64,000 nt of DNA from Bolinopsis microptera (lineage: Eukaryota > Ctenophora > Tentaculata > Lobata > Bolinopsidae), in the NCBI RefSeq assembly GCF_026151205.1, contig NC_087075.1, positions 12,138,303-12,202,302 on the forward strand, written 5' to 3'. Below the pieces are notes generated by a model. It worked only from the letters and a program-made list of their open reading frames with translations, searched no databases and was not told the DNA's origin. Of the stretch, positions 1 through 13,323 are shown piece by piece; within the stretch, counting starts at the first letter, position 1, and each line of letters opens with the position of its first letter. The translations under genes were made by a program, and so were the position numbers.

Positions 1-95
1 TTATACAGTGTACACATTTGGAATACACGACCATACCAGCCACATTCAGTAGTAACAAGGTGTACTCAATACACGGAATAGGAGAGATACCTCAT

Positions 96-1799
96 GTTAG
101 ATAGTTTATAGGAAAAGGGAAGCAACATACTACATGATACATGATATCAGTTCTTCAGTAGAGCACCGCCTCGCCACAGTTTAGATAGTTTATTTATATA
201 AATATAAATATTTATTTATATAAATACAAATAAAGGGAAGCAACATACTACATGATAAATAATGTCAGTTCTTCAGTAGAGCACCGCCTCGCTACAGTTA
301 AGATAGTTTATATAAATAAAGGGAAGCAACATACTACATGATACATAATATCAGTTCTTCAGTAGAGCACCGCCTCGCCACAGTTTAGATAGTTTATTTA
401 TATAAATATAAATATTTATTTATATAAATACAAATAAAGGGAAGCAACATACTACATGATAAATAATGTCAGTTCTTCAGTAGAGCACCGCCTCGCTACA
501 GTTAAGATAGTTTATATAAATAAAGGGAAGCAACATACTACATGATACATAATATCAGTTCTTCAGTAGAGCACCGCCTCGCCACAGTTTAGATAGTTTA
601 TTTATATAAATATAAATATTTATTTATATAAATACAAATAAAGGGAAGCAACATACTACATGATAAATAATGTCAGTTCTTCAGTAGAGCACCGCCTCGC
701 CACAGTTAAGATAGTTTATACAAATAAAGGGAAGCAACATACTACATGATACATAATATCAGTTCTTCAGTAGAGCACCGCCTCGCCACAGTTTAGATAG
801 TTTATTTATATAAATATAAATATTTATTTATATAAATACAAATAAAGGGAAGCAACATACTACATGATAAATAATGTCAGTTCTTCAGTAGAGCACCGCC
901 TCGCTACAGTTAAGATAGTTTATATAAATAAAGGGAAGCAACATACTACATGATACATAATATCAGTTCTTCAGTAGAGCACCGCCTCGCCACAGTTTAG
1001 ATAGTTTATTTATATAAATATAAATATTTATTTATATAAATACAAATAAAGGGAAGCAACATACTACATGATAAATAATGTCAGTTCTTCAGTAGAGCAC
1101 CGCCTCGCACAGTTAAGATAGTTTATATAAATAAAGGGAAGCAACATACTACATGATACATAATATCAGTTCTTCAGTAGAGCACCGCCTCGCCACAGTT
1201 TAGATAGTTTATTTATATAAATATAAATATTTATTTATATAAATACAAATAAAGGGAAGCAACATACTACATGATAAATAATGTCAGTTCTTCAGTAGAG
1301 CACCGCCTCGCTACAGTTAAGATAGTTTATATAAATAAAGGGAAGCAACATACTACATGATACATAATATCAGTTCTTCAGTAGAGCACCGCCTCGCCAC
1401 AGTTTAGATAGTTTATTTATATAAATATAAATATTTATTTATATAAATACAAATAAAGGGAAGCAACATACTACATGATAAATAATGTCAGTTCTTCAGT
1501 AGAGCACCGCCTCGCTACAGTTAAGATAGTTTATATAAATAAAGGGAAGCAACATACTACATGATACATAATATCAGTTCTTCAGTAGAGCACCGCCTCG
1601 CCACAGTTTAGATAGTTTATTTATATAAATATAAATATTTATTTATATAAATACAAATAAAGGGAAGCAACATACTACATGATAAATAATGTCAGTTCTT
1701 CAGTAGAGCACCGCCTCGCCACAGTTAAGATAGTTTATACAAATAAAGGGAAGCAACATACTACATGATACATAATATCAGTTCTTCAGTAGAGCACCG
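96..1799. repeat. Satellite array with ~203-bp two-part unit
   Basis: About eight copies of a unit of roughly 203 bp run head to tail. Each unit contains two related half-units that share the core 'gggaagcaacatactacatg' followed by the phrase 'cttcagtagagcaccgcctc'. One half carries a longer AT-rich insert ('tatttatataaatacaaat') and 'aaataatgtcag', the other 'tacataatatcag'. This is a higher-order repeat: two diverged monomers amplified as a dimer. Copies are nearly identical. The array ends at about 1799 where 'caccgg' replaces 'caccgc'. No coding potential is seen. Confidence 0.9.
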
Positions 1800-2284
1800 G
1801 ATCGCCACGCCCAGAGGATAATATAAGTGCACATAATACACAGTGAATGATCCAGGTTTTCAATAAACAGTTGTCATGCAAATCAGAACTGAGCATAGCG
1901 TAGAATAAATTACAGAGAATCATTGACCAACATGAAAGGTTCTCAAAGTTCTGCTAACACCATAAACAGAATGTAGATCAAAGAATAAATCAAATACTGA
2001 GCACCAGCACCAGCTGGTTACTATATAACGATTTCAAAGAACTAGTAGTTTCTACTTTTCTACAATAAGTGCATAATGTGGTGAGACACAAGTTGTGAGG
2101 CCAGTAACTCGTCAAAGTTAGTAGTTACAAAGTTAGTGGAGCTGCGAATAAGTTTGTAAATGTTCCTTACGTTTCCTTACACCTAGTACTACTCAGACAC
2201 GCTCTACAAAAGATTCGGGTCACGTTGCAAACAGTAGTAGCTAGATGAAGTATTTGAAGATAATGATGTTATTACACCTGTGTT
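1800..2284. other. Unique-looking spacer
   Basis: About 480 bases between two satellites. I see no supported ORF, RNA gene or repeat. The phrase 'cagacacgctctacaaaa' near 2195 recurs near 2761 on the other side of the next minisatellite, so the flanks of that array were themselves duplicated. Confidence 0.5.
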
Positions 2285-2728
2285 ATAGTGGTGTACAGGA
2301 CATGTTTCAGGCATATTCAGGGTATGTTCAGGCATGTACAGGACATGTTTCAGGCATATTCAGGGCATGTTCAGGGCATGTACAGGACATGTTTCAGGCA
2401 CATTCAGGGCATGTTCAGGGCATGTACAGGACATGTTTCAGGCATATTCAGGGCATGTTCAGGCATGTACAAGACATGTTTCAAGCATATTCAGGGCATG
2501 TTCAGGCATGTACAGGACATGTTTCAAGCATATTCAGGGCATGTTCAGGCATGTATAGGACATGTTTCAAGCATATTCAGGGCATGTTCAGGCATGTACA
2601 GGACATGTTTCAGGCATATTCAGGGCATGTTCAGGGCATGTACAGGACATGTTCAGGGCATGTACAGGACATGTTTCAAGCATATTCAGGGCATGTTCAG
2701 GCATGTACAGGACATGTTTCAGACACAG
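2285..2728. repeat. ~43-bp minisatellite rich in 'ttcaggcatgt'
   Basis: About ten imperfect copies of a ~43-bp unit made of smaller related blocks ('catgtttcaggcatattcag', 'ggcatgttcaggcatgtaca'). All three forward frames stay open because the blocks contain no stop codon, which yields several overlapping ORFs of 74-166 codons. The open frames are a by-product of the repeat, not evidence for a protein. Flanking copies of 'cagacacgctctacaaaa' sit at about 2195 and 2761. Confidence 0.85.
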
Positions 2729-2749
2729 GATCAGTAGCATACTAGTATA

Positions 2750-3830
2750 CTCAAAGAACTCAGACACGCTCTACAAAACGATATTCAGGTCACGCTGCAA
2801 ACAGTAGCTAGATGAAGTATTTGAGCTTATAATAGTGGTTAATTGCTGTACATAATGCCAGATAATTGCAGTACAAAAGCAGGACAAAATTCAGTTGAAT
2901 GCTGCACGGTTAGTAGTAGTACCGCGACCGGCTGGACACCGGACGGTTAGTACCAGTAACGGTCATATGACACATTCAGCAGTAGCAGTACCGGCTGAAG
3001 ATAATGATCTCATTACACCTGTGTAGTGGTGTACAGGGAATGTTTCAGGTACGGGATCAGTAGCATACCAGTATAATACCCTGGGGTATAATCACTGAGA
3101 CAAAGAAAGTGCTGGAACGAATCCAACTCCAGCCAAATCTAACAGTGGCGTGGTGCCAAAGTATATCTGTATCAGCACTTGGCTGGCTTTTAGGTAGAGT
3201 TAAATCAGCACTTGGCTGGCTTAAACTAGCAGTTCATCAGGATAATACCTCCTAAACTAGAGATTAATTTGTGCTGAAATGGGGCTAGGATAAGTCGTGG
3301 CCCCTCTCAAAGTATTGTATTGTATCAGATCGTGGAGTAGGTGGTCTTCTGCACCTTTTCCGCCTCGACATAGTAGAAAAAACCTAGACATGTTGCTTGC
3401 ACTAAACACAGCGTAATATCAACAAACCCAACCAAAATTACGTTAAAATAATCATTGCACGTGCACGTGTGTGTAATAACCCTCGTTACCCTGGTTACAA
3501 CGCAACTGAACGCAAGTTCATATTTTTTCGTTTCATTTGCACGTGGGCGGTCGTACAGACATTGTACAAAGGGAATTCTCTGGATTTTAAGTAAGACTAG
3601 CGACCCAGTAAGAAGCCCTTCAGCTCGATTTTAGTCCAAAAGCAGGTGACTGTAAGTTCAATGAAAGAAAAATAACTAATACAGTTTCTACTAATTTTCT
3701 ACTGGAGTGACAACTTAAATATGGAGATTGGCTCGATATTTCCATATCATATCTAGTCTTATTGTATTTGATTGTACCCTTAAATAAACATAACATGGAA
3801 CATAACAACACCCTCTCCGGCCTCCACGAA
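2750..3830. other. Non-coding spacer
   Basis: No supported gene. A short local duplication is visible near 3170-3230 ('agcacttggctggctt' twice). Two adjacent CACGTG palindromes lie at 3458 and 3464. Confidence 0.5.
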
Positions 3831-4462
3831 CCTCAAACCTGGTATCGTGTGTGCTATCTGTGTCACGTGACCCGGAACCTGATATCGTGTGTGCTATCTG
3901 TGTCACGTGACCCGGAACCTGGTATCGTGTGTGCTATCTGTGTCACGTGACCTCAAACCTGGTATCGTGTGTGCTATCTGTGTCAAGTGACCCGGAACAT
4001 GGTATCGTGTGTGCTGTGTGTCACGTGACCCGGAACCTGGTATCGTGTGTGCTATCTGTGTCACGTGACCCGGAACCTGGTATCGTGTGTGCTATCTGTG
4101 TCACGTGACCCGGAACCTGGTATTGTGTGTGCTATCTGTGTCACGTGACCCGGAACCTGGTATCGTGTGTGCTATCTGTGTCACGTGACCCGGAACCTGG
4201 TATCGTGTGTGCTGTGTGTCACGTGACCCGGAACCTGGTATCGTGTGTGCTATCTGTGTCACGTGACCCGGAACCTGGTATCGTGTGTGCTATCTGTGTC
4301 ACGTGACCCGGAACCTGGTATCGTGAGTACTGTGTGTCACGTGACCAGGAACCTGGTATCGTGTGTGCTATCTGTGTCACGTGACCCGGAACCTGGTATC
4401 GTGTGTGCTATCTGTGTCACGTGACCCGGAACCTGGTATCGTGTGTGCTGTGTGTCACGTTA
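3831..4462. repeat. ~40-bp minisatellite carrying a CACGTG palindrome in nearly every unit
   Basis: About sixteen copies of a ~40-bp unit containing 'tcacgtgacccggaacctgg' and then 'tatcgtgtgtgctatctgtg'. Some units are 36 bp because 'ctat' is missing ('gtgctgtgtgtcacgtga'). The full 40-bp and 36-bp versions alternate irregularly. Most units have the E-box palindrome TCACGTGA, so the array presents about fifteen clustered sites of this type upstream of the transporter gene at 4960. Confidence 0.9.
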
Positions 4463-4572
4463 GACACCCAAATCGTATAGCCCAAAGCGGGACGTCCTAT
4501 TGGTACGGGTATTGTAACTCTACGGATGATCTCGAAGTTGTCGGCACATGTTGCAATATTATTTGTTTTATG

Positions 4573-4834
4573 GATCGTTTCAATGTTATGATAGTACACA
4601 CTCAAACCAGAAGAAGCTTCCAAATAATAACGAAGATGATCTCATGATATTAACAAACTATAATCGAAGTTAGTTAACCTTTTAAACATTCTACATTATA
4701 CAATGAGGAATTACAGCTCAATATTCAGATCGTTTCAATGTTATGATAGTACACACTCAATCCAGAAGAAGCTTCCAAATAGTAACGAAGAACGATCTCA
4801 TGATATTAACAAACTTTAATAGAAGTAAGTTAAC
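4573..4834. repeat. Imperfect direct duplication (~105 bp, two copies)
   Basis: Bases 4573-4678 and 4728-4834 are two copies of the same segment, beginning 'gatcgtttcaatgttatgat' and containing 'ccagaagaagcttccaaata', with about ten differences. They lie between the minisatellite and the transporter gene. No ORF is supported. Confidence 0.8.
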
Positions 4835-4959
4835 ATTGAGAGTTGAGACATTACAGCAATATTCAGCAAGCTTTGATCAGATATGTTACTAGATATTCAT
4901 TTTCGTTTACTTTTCTGCTCGATATTGTATTTCACTTGGCAGCGTAATTCTTTTTTAAA

Positions 4960-6487
4960 ATGACAAACGGTGAGAATGACGTCCTGGTTGATAAAGACGA
5001 CCAGCAACAAACAACTTGGACAAGGAATGATAAGATGTTGTTGATATGTTGTCTTCTATGCGACTTTGCAGATGGAACAGAGTTGGATTTGCCTGGTTGG
5101 TGTAACTTTCAAAGTTGTATCTACTTCTGTCCCGATTTATTTTTGAAGTGAACATTTGTAATTTCTTTCTGTACATTGCATTTTACAAGATAGTCTTCCT
5201 TGTATTGAAAACCCCACTCCTACTCTGTATCACACACGAGGAAGCCTGATAACCATATTTCCTCACGTATCAGGAATGTTAACTCAACAAGTTTCATGTG
5301 ACATTGGACTGTCTCATTGGAAAGAAGGATTATTGGATTGCATTCTGTTCTTCTCCTTAGCAGTTTCAGTTATGATTGCAGGACCATTGGCAAAAAGGTA
5401 GGGTAAAAATATTTTTCTAGAAGTCTAGACAATTTTAACTGTAACCAAAAATTCGAAAAATAGATTTAATGATATTGTATCTCAGGTTTGGAAAACGGAA
5501 GACGGTTTTAATCTCGCTATATCTGAGTGTATGCAGTTTAGTTATCTGTGGCATAGTTGCAAACTTTACAGCTCTTCTTCTTTCTCGAGCCCTCCTTGGC
5601 TTTTGTTGTGGACTCAGATACAACAGTCTTTATGCTTGGGCCGCTGACATAGCTTCCAATAGAGAGATTCTAGACAACATTTTATTGATAACATACATAT
5701 TCTACACTGCCGGGTCAATGTGGTCATCAGTGTTGGGGTTCTACTACTTGATTGGATTGGATGGAGGAAGTTTCTACTTTTCTCGACATTGCCCGTACTC
5801 ATTCTTCCGATCATCATGGTTCACTTCTGTGTAAAAGATACAAAAGGCCCACAAAATGAAGGGTCAGAAGACGAAGCAGAACAGCCAGAAACAGTGACTG
5901 TTTCAAACTTCGCAGCTAGAACCACAAAAATAGGGCTGCTCATTGCTTGTGTTACTTTTAATGGCTGGTTGACCACCCTCCTCGTTCCAGCGTTGATCCA
6001 GATGCTGAAGATCAGGGAAGCAGGACCGACCCATCATTGTTCTCATACCATGACTCAAGGGCCGGAACTCTTGTTACTGGCACTTGTTAACTTCGCAGGT
6101 ATACCCTCTTTGTTCCTTATACACTGGATAAGAGACAAGATTGGATTTCGTAAACTGCAGGGGTTTGTTTCCCTAGTATACGTAGCAAACTTTGTACTGA
6201 TGCTCACACAACAAAACCTTGCGGTAGCGATTTTAACTAACTTCATAACGAAGTTTTTGGACGGGATAATTTGCTTGGGCTACACCTATGTCCTCTACGA
6301 CGTGAATTACTTCGGAACGTCAAACTTTGAAGTAGGTGCTAGTATCGCAACCGCAATTGGCTTGATTGGGGGAGTGGCTGGGTCGGGCATGGTCTCATTT
6401 GCCTCCACATCATCTGTTATAATCACTGCTGTGGTGGTCAGTGTGGTTCAGGTTATGGTTGTTGTTTCTATGACAGAGGTTCAGTAA
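4960..6487 (+). CDS. Major facilitator superfamily transporter (SV2/SVOP- or SLC22-like), three exons, one frameshift
   Basis: Probable twelve-helix solute carrier of a cell membrane; substrate unknown. Proposed exons are 4960-5099, 5194-5397 and 5486-6487, with donors gtgtaa and gtaggg and acceptors atag and ctcag; the reading phases fit at both junctions. The start ATG at 4960 is followed by a short cytosolic tail and helix 1 (about residues 25-45). The family signature between helices 2 and 3 is visible as GPLAKRFGKRK across the exon 2/3 junction. Exon 3 holds most helices, with a charged loop (KDTKGPQNEGSEDEAEQPE) in the middle, as in this superfamily. Near 5740-5755 the frame must shift by one base: the first frame gives GFYYL and the other continues DWIGWRKFLLFSTLP. 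This is either a sequence error, a disabling mutation or a polymorphism. Expected length is about 450 residues. The 5' exon boundary is the least certain part. Confidence 0.7.
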
Positions 6488-8371
<1,884 letters not shown>

Positions 8372-8420
8372 GTCACACCGCCTACAGATCATCCCATCCC
8401 ACTGCAGTTTTAACAGTGAA

Positions 8421-8690
8421 GTGGCGTGATTGGGGTCACGTGATTTAGCGGGGAACCAGCCTCATGCCTTACCAACCTCACTCACAAGGGGGCTGCTCGA
8501 GAGCGCTACTAAAGTATAAAACACTATTATTATAGTGATAGCATTTAACCACTATATATAGGAAACAAAACTATAACACAAGTCACTCCCCTTCAACATC
8601 AAACATAACGTTATATTTTTAGTGGCGTGATTGGGGTGACGTGATTTACACATTACAGGAGAACCAGCCTCACTCTATACTAGCGGGAGG
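8421..8690. repeat. Diverged duplication around 'gtggcgtgattggggt'
   Basis: The phrase 'gtggcgtgattggggtcacg' at 8421 recurs as 'gtggcgtgattggggtgacg' at 8622. Each is followed by a 'gaaccagcctca' segment and by related sequence. The repeat length is about 200 bp. It is non-coding. Confidence 0.65.
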
Positions 8691-9440
8691 GCTGCAATAC
8701 ACGCCTTACTTTCCAGTCTGACTCTAGTTAAGGGGCTACTATATATTATCAGACGACTAGTTGGATAGTGAGGTGATTTGCTAGAGTAAGGGCCGCAGTG
8801 CACGGCTCACTGCTCCTCATGTGTAATAATAGAGTACCCCGGCGTGTGGGTACGTAGTGTGTAGTTTATACCGAGCTAACCGGAAAAACCAGCACTTGTA
8901 CCTAAATGTAACTACTCTGTGTCTAATTGGTACATCACACAATGGAAGATAAACTAATGAGGACATTAAAGAGCTAATGTGGAGATTAAATGTAGTGGAC
9001 AAAAGCTTGCAAGCTAGTCTAGGAATCTAATCCAATCTTCTGGTAATCAAACCTCGCACGCCTTCAAATGGAAGTACCACTTCGCAAAATTACAGGTAAA
9101 ATGCGGCATGGTGGATTCATGTGACGTTATGTTTATTTGTTTAAGCATTTGTTAAGGATACGGTGCGTTGGAATAACATTGATCTTCATTTATATGAATT
9201 AATCGTTTCAGTGTACAAATATAAACTATGCAAGCAACAATGCAGCAATGTATAATATTAAGCAGGAACGAGGAGGTCCGGCAAAACAGGCGACTAGAAA
9301 CCTACATATGAGCTGTTCTCTGAATCATGCTTTTTATTTATCACGCGATACTCGTCAAACTGGAATTAACTCCAGATCATGATATATAACGCCCAGTACG
9401 GGGCCTACAGAAACGTGAAGAAGGAAACCTGAAACTAGTA
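8691..9440. other. Non-coding spacer
   Basis: No supported ORF, RNA or repeat seen between the 8.4-8.7 kb duplication and the 63-bp minisatellite. Confidence 0.45.
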
Positions 9441-9444
9441 ACAA

Positions 9445-10566
9445 CCCCAGGTGAGGGTCCCCTGTGACCTGTTGAGAACACGAACCCCGGAATACTGGAA
9501 GTAGTGGTTCCCCTGTGACCTGCTGTGAGCACGAACCCCGGAATACTGGAAGTAGTGGTTCCAGGTGAGGGTCCCCTGTGACCTGCTGAGAACACGAACC
9601 CCGGAATACTGGAAGTAGTGGTTCCAGGTGAGGGTCCCCTGTGACCTGCTGAGAACACGAACCCCGGAATACTGGAAGTAGTGGTTCCAGGTGAGGGTCC
9701 CCTGTGACCTGCTGAGAACACGAACCCCGGAATACTGGAAGTAGTGGTTCCAGGTGAGGGTCCCCTGTGACCTGCTGAGAACACGAACCCCGGAATACTG
9801 GAAGTAGTGGTTCCAGGTGAGGGTCCCCTGTGACCTGCTGAGAACACGAACCCCGGAATACTGGAAGTAGTGGTTCCAGGTGAGGGTCCCCTGTGACCTG
9901 CTGTGAACACGAACCCCGGAATACTGGAAGTAGTGGTTCCAGGTGAGGGTCCCCTGTGACCTGTTGAGAACACGAACCCCGGAATACTGGAAGTAGTGGT
10001 TCCAGGTGAGGGTCCCCTGTGACCTGCTGAGAACACGAACCCCGGAATACTGGAAGTAGTGGTTCCAGGTGAGGGTCCCCTGTGACCTGCTGTGAACACG
10101 AACCCCGGAATACTGGAAGTAGTGGTTCCAGGTGAGGGTCCCCTGTGACCTGCTGTGAACACGAACCCCGGAATACTGGAAGTAGTGGTTCCAGGTGAGG
10201 GTCCCCTGTGACCTGCTGAGAACACGAACCCCGGAATACTGGAAGTAGTGGTTCCAGGTGAGGGTCCCCTGTGACCTGCTGAGAACACGAACCCCGGAAT
10301 ACTGGAAGTAGTGGTTCCAGGTGAGGGTCCCCTGTGACCTGCTGAGAACACGAACCCCGGAATACTGGAAGTAGTGGTTCCAGGTGAGGGTCCCCTGTGA
10401 CCTGCTGAGAACACGAACCCCGGAATACTGGAAGTAGTGGTGAGGGTCCCCTGTGACCTGCTGAGAACACGAACCCCGGAATACTGGAAGTAGTGGTTCC
10501 AGGTGAGGGTCCCCTGTGACCTGTTGAGAGCACGAACCCCGGAATACTGGAAGTAGTGGTTCCAGA
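9445..10566. repeat. 63-bp minisatellite, ~17 copies
   Basis: The unit is 63 bp and contains 'gaacacgaaccccggaatac', then 'tggaagtagtggttccaggt' and 'gagggtcccctgtgacctgc'. Two units lack the 'ccaggtgag' portion and are shorter (near 9508 and 10440). Point variants 'ctgttgag', 'ctgctgag' and 'ctgctgtg' are scattered through the array. Because 63 is a multiple of three and the unit has no stop in two minus-strand frames, long minus ORFs of 392 and 345 codons with a 21-residue repeat appear. I see no start context, splice site or domain that would make them genes. Confidence 0.9.
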
Positions 10567-13323
10567 TTTACATCTTTTATATGGTTACATTCTATGATAT
10601 GTAGAGCTTCAGCCGCGATGCTCCTATATTAAGATAACGTTACATGTAGGTCACGCATAGTCACGTACTGTGCATGTTAACTTCGTAGATATACGGAGGT
10701 GACTCAACGAGGGAATTCCGTAGAATTTCATAACTTTTAAAGCTCATGGTAATCTATTTATAGACTTTTAGAATATGCGGTCTGGCTTGAGAGGCATGAC
10801 TAGGCGCACTTGCTGTTTCTTGTAAAGGAAGTTTGTTCAGTACAGGGGGCGTTGTATTGTAAGTCAAGAATTTGGCAGGACAAACGCTGTTATCTTAAAT
10901 TGTGAACTCTAATATTCGTATCACTTGATTAACTCTAATACAATTATAAAACGAGTTTGCCAGCATTTCTGCTTTCTGACTGGATACCAGACAGTGGAGC
11001 TGGTGGAACTTACAAATTTGTGGTATGTATAAAATGTTATAATAAGCTAATTAAACAATGCAATTTAAACTTTTAAATTTCAAACTTTTATATTTACGAC
11101 TCTACTCATTTTTGGCAAGAAATCAACATTCAAAACAGATCATATTGATATTATGTTACAATGGAATTTATCATAATATCACTGTATGAACGAGGTACAT
11201 TTGTTTCCTACTTGACTTTTGCAAAAAGGATCAAATAGGGATTTAAGTAGTTGGGTTAGGATATAATGTGAGATGGCTCGTCTAGGTGGTGATGAGAAAA
11301 CTCTTACTTAAATTTTACATCAAGGCGAGATTACACTTGAATTTGGGAATCAGTGATTTGTCACTAATCTGTCACTAATTTGTCACTAGAGAGAATTAAT
11401 CCACCTATATGTGACATGATTTATACGGATTATGGAGCAAACCTGCAGAATTACTCAGTGCACGAGAGTCCAGCTAATTAAACAGTACAGCATGGCGGTT
11501 AAAAGCTCGGAATTGTAGTAGAATTACACTAAAAGCTCGGAATTGTGGTAGAATTACATAATATCTCGTAATTTAAAGGCCACCTTTCCGGGGCTGTGGT
11601 ATAGTTCCACTGGTATTAAACTGAGTATTACTATTACTGATCAGCACTCTAAATAACAATGAGTTCAACTATAAGCGTACTGTATTATATCATTAATGTT
11701 TATCTCACTGCTCGTGGGCAGATTAGGACGTTTGGACAATATGATGACCCTGTATTCCTGATTTATAACTCCACTGACAAGTGTTGGTCTTCACATTGCA
11801 ACGTTTTACCCAAGCTCAAGGAGACCGTGTGGCACAGGAACTCTGGATCCAGTGACTCCAGACCCAAAAATATCGGGCCATAGTAATGTCGGGTACCAAG
11901 AACTCGGGCACCAATAAATTCAGCCCAAACTCCGATGTTTTGTCTCTTTATCTTCTTGTAAATTTTCAAATCAACTGAAACAGTTTAGTGTTCATTAACA
12001 GACCAGTAACTTTTATTTCAGCGACCACAAGCTTATTTTTCAGAAATTTTACGAAATTTGTTCATTTGAAGCCAAAATTTGGTTGGTGATTTTCGATGAC
12101 CGAGGCAAACTGAGGCCGAAGCCAAGGATCCTTCATATGCAATGTTTGATAAAGTTTTAAATTTCTTAGTCAACTGCTAACTTAAAATTTAGTTCACCTC
12201 CAGTTCAGGCTGAGCCATTTTCCCCCGCATTTTCCATTTTTCATCTAAACTTTTTAACTTAACTTGCTTAATTGCTTATTTTAAAATCAATTGTTCAAAT
12301 CTCATGCTGGATCAAAACCAAGGTAACCAGAAAACATATCTGAGAAAGAACAGTTAAGAAAAACAAAAACCTAGTCTGTAAAACAAGCGGTTTTCCATAA
12401 GACAAACATACATTTATAAATAATAAAGATTATCTTCGTTAACAGAGTTCTAATCTTGTAGTAGACATGTTCACAGTAAATTCAGGGTAGCTTGGTCGGT
12501 ACCATGCACAGAGAGCTGCACAAAGTGTTCAGTTAATAAACCACATTTGCATCATGCTTGTAGGAACACGGTAATAATTCCACGATTTATTCTAATACCG
12601 TGACCATTACAATCATGTTTATATCCTGACAACATGACCGCATGTTTGCAACATTGCGTAAGCGTCAACAAAACAGTATTCAAGTTAGCTAAGGGTGCAT
12701 GATGTTTTCCTAACATATTGTGTTGCCAATTCAGAAATAGTTGTGACGAGATGTTGTCACGTGAGAGTCTGAGGTTGTGTCTCCTGTTTCAGAACAATTT
12801 ATTGTGTTTTTAAACTTTACTGGACAATGGTATTGAAAAGAAAACATGCATGACACGCACAGTTTTGTCAATCTTTAGTGTGTTTGTGACTGTTTAAACA
12901 ATGATAGCTACTGTTTGAATTACGATTTCGTTAAGTTTTGTGCTTTTTGATACGGCCTCATTATTCAGCTTCAATCCTGTTTACATAGTACCCATTCTGT
13001 GCAACTTAATGGACAGACGTTTTTATTTTGATTCTGCACAGTTTTTATTTTATCTTCATTCGCATTAACAACTTTCTCTCTATCTACAATCGACATTGTT
13101 TGGGTTATTTTGGCTCTGATGAAACCGTTTAATGAAAAAAATGTGCTTCTGCATTTCAATATTTTTTGTGCATTTAAGTTATATATTTGATACAGCATTG
13201 ATTGCAAGTTTCCTCAGTTCACATTACGTTCAACAACATCTAGTCCAGATATACCGACATGTAGATATCAGTAATTGATTTATCATTCATCACAAATATA
13301 TTTCAGCAGCAATCAGTACAAGA
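10567..13323. other. Non-coding region upstream of the 452-residue ORF
   Basis: No supported gene. A small duplication of 'taaaagctcggaattgt' occurs near 11500-11545, and three copies of 'tttgtcacta' near 11355-11390. The last bases before the next ORF read 'tatatttcag', a possible acceptor of a 5'-UTR intron. Confidence 0.45.

Noticed and set aside
2245-2807. Several overlapping plus ORFs of 74-166 codons rich in Gly-His-Val and Met-Phe
   Set aside because: All three frames are open at once because the ~43-bp minisatellite lacks stop codons; no frame is favoured.
3831-4462. Considered as a CRISPR-like repeat array
   Set aside because: Units abut directly with no unique spacers, and the setting is a eukaryotic genome; it is a minisatellite.
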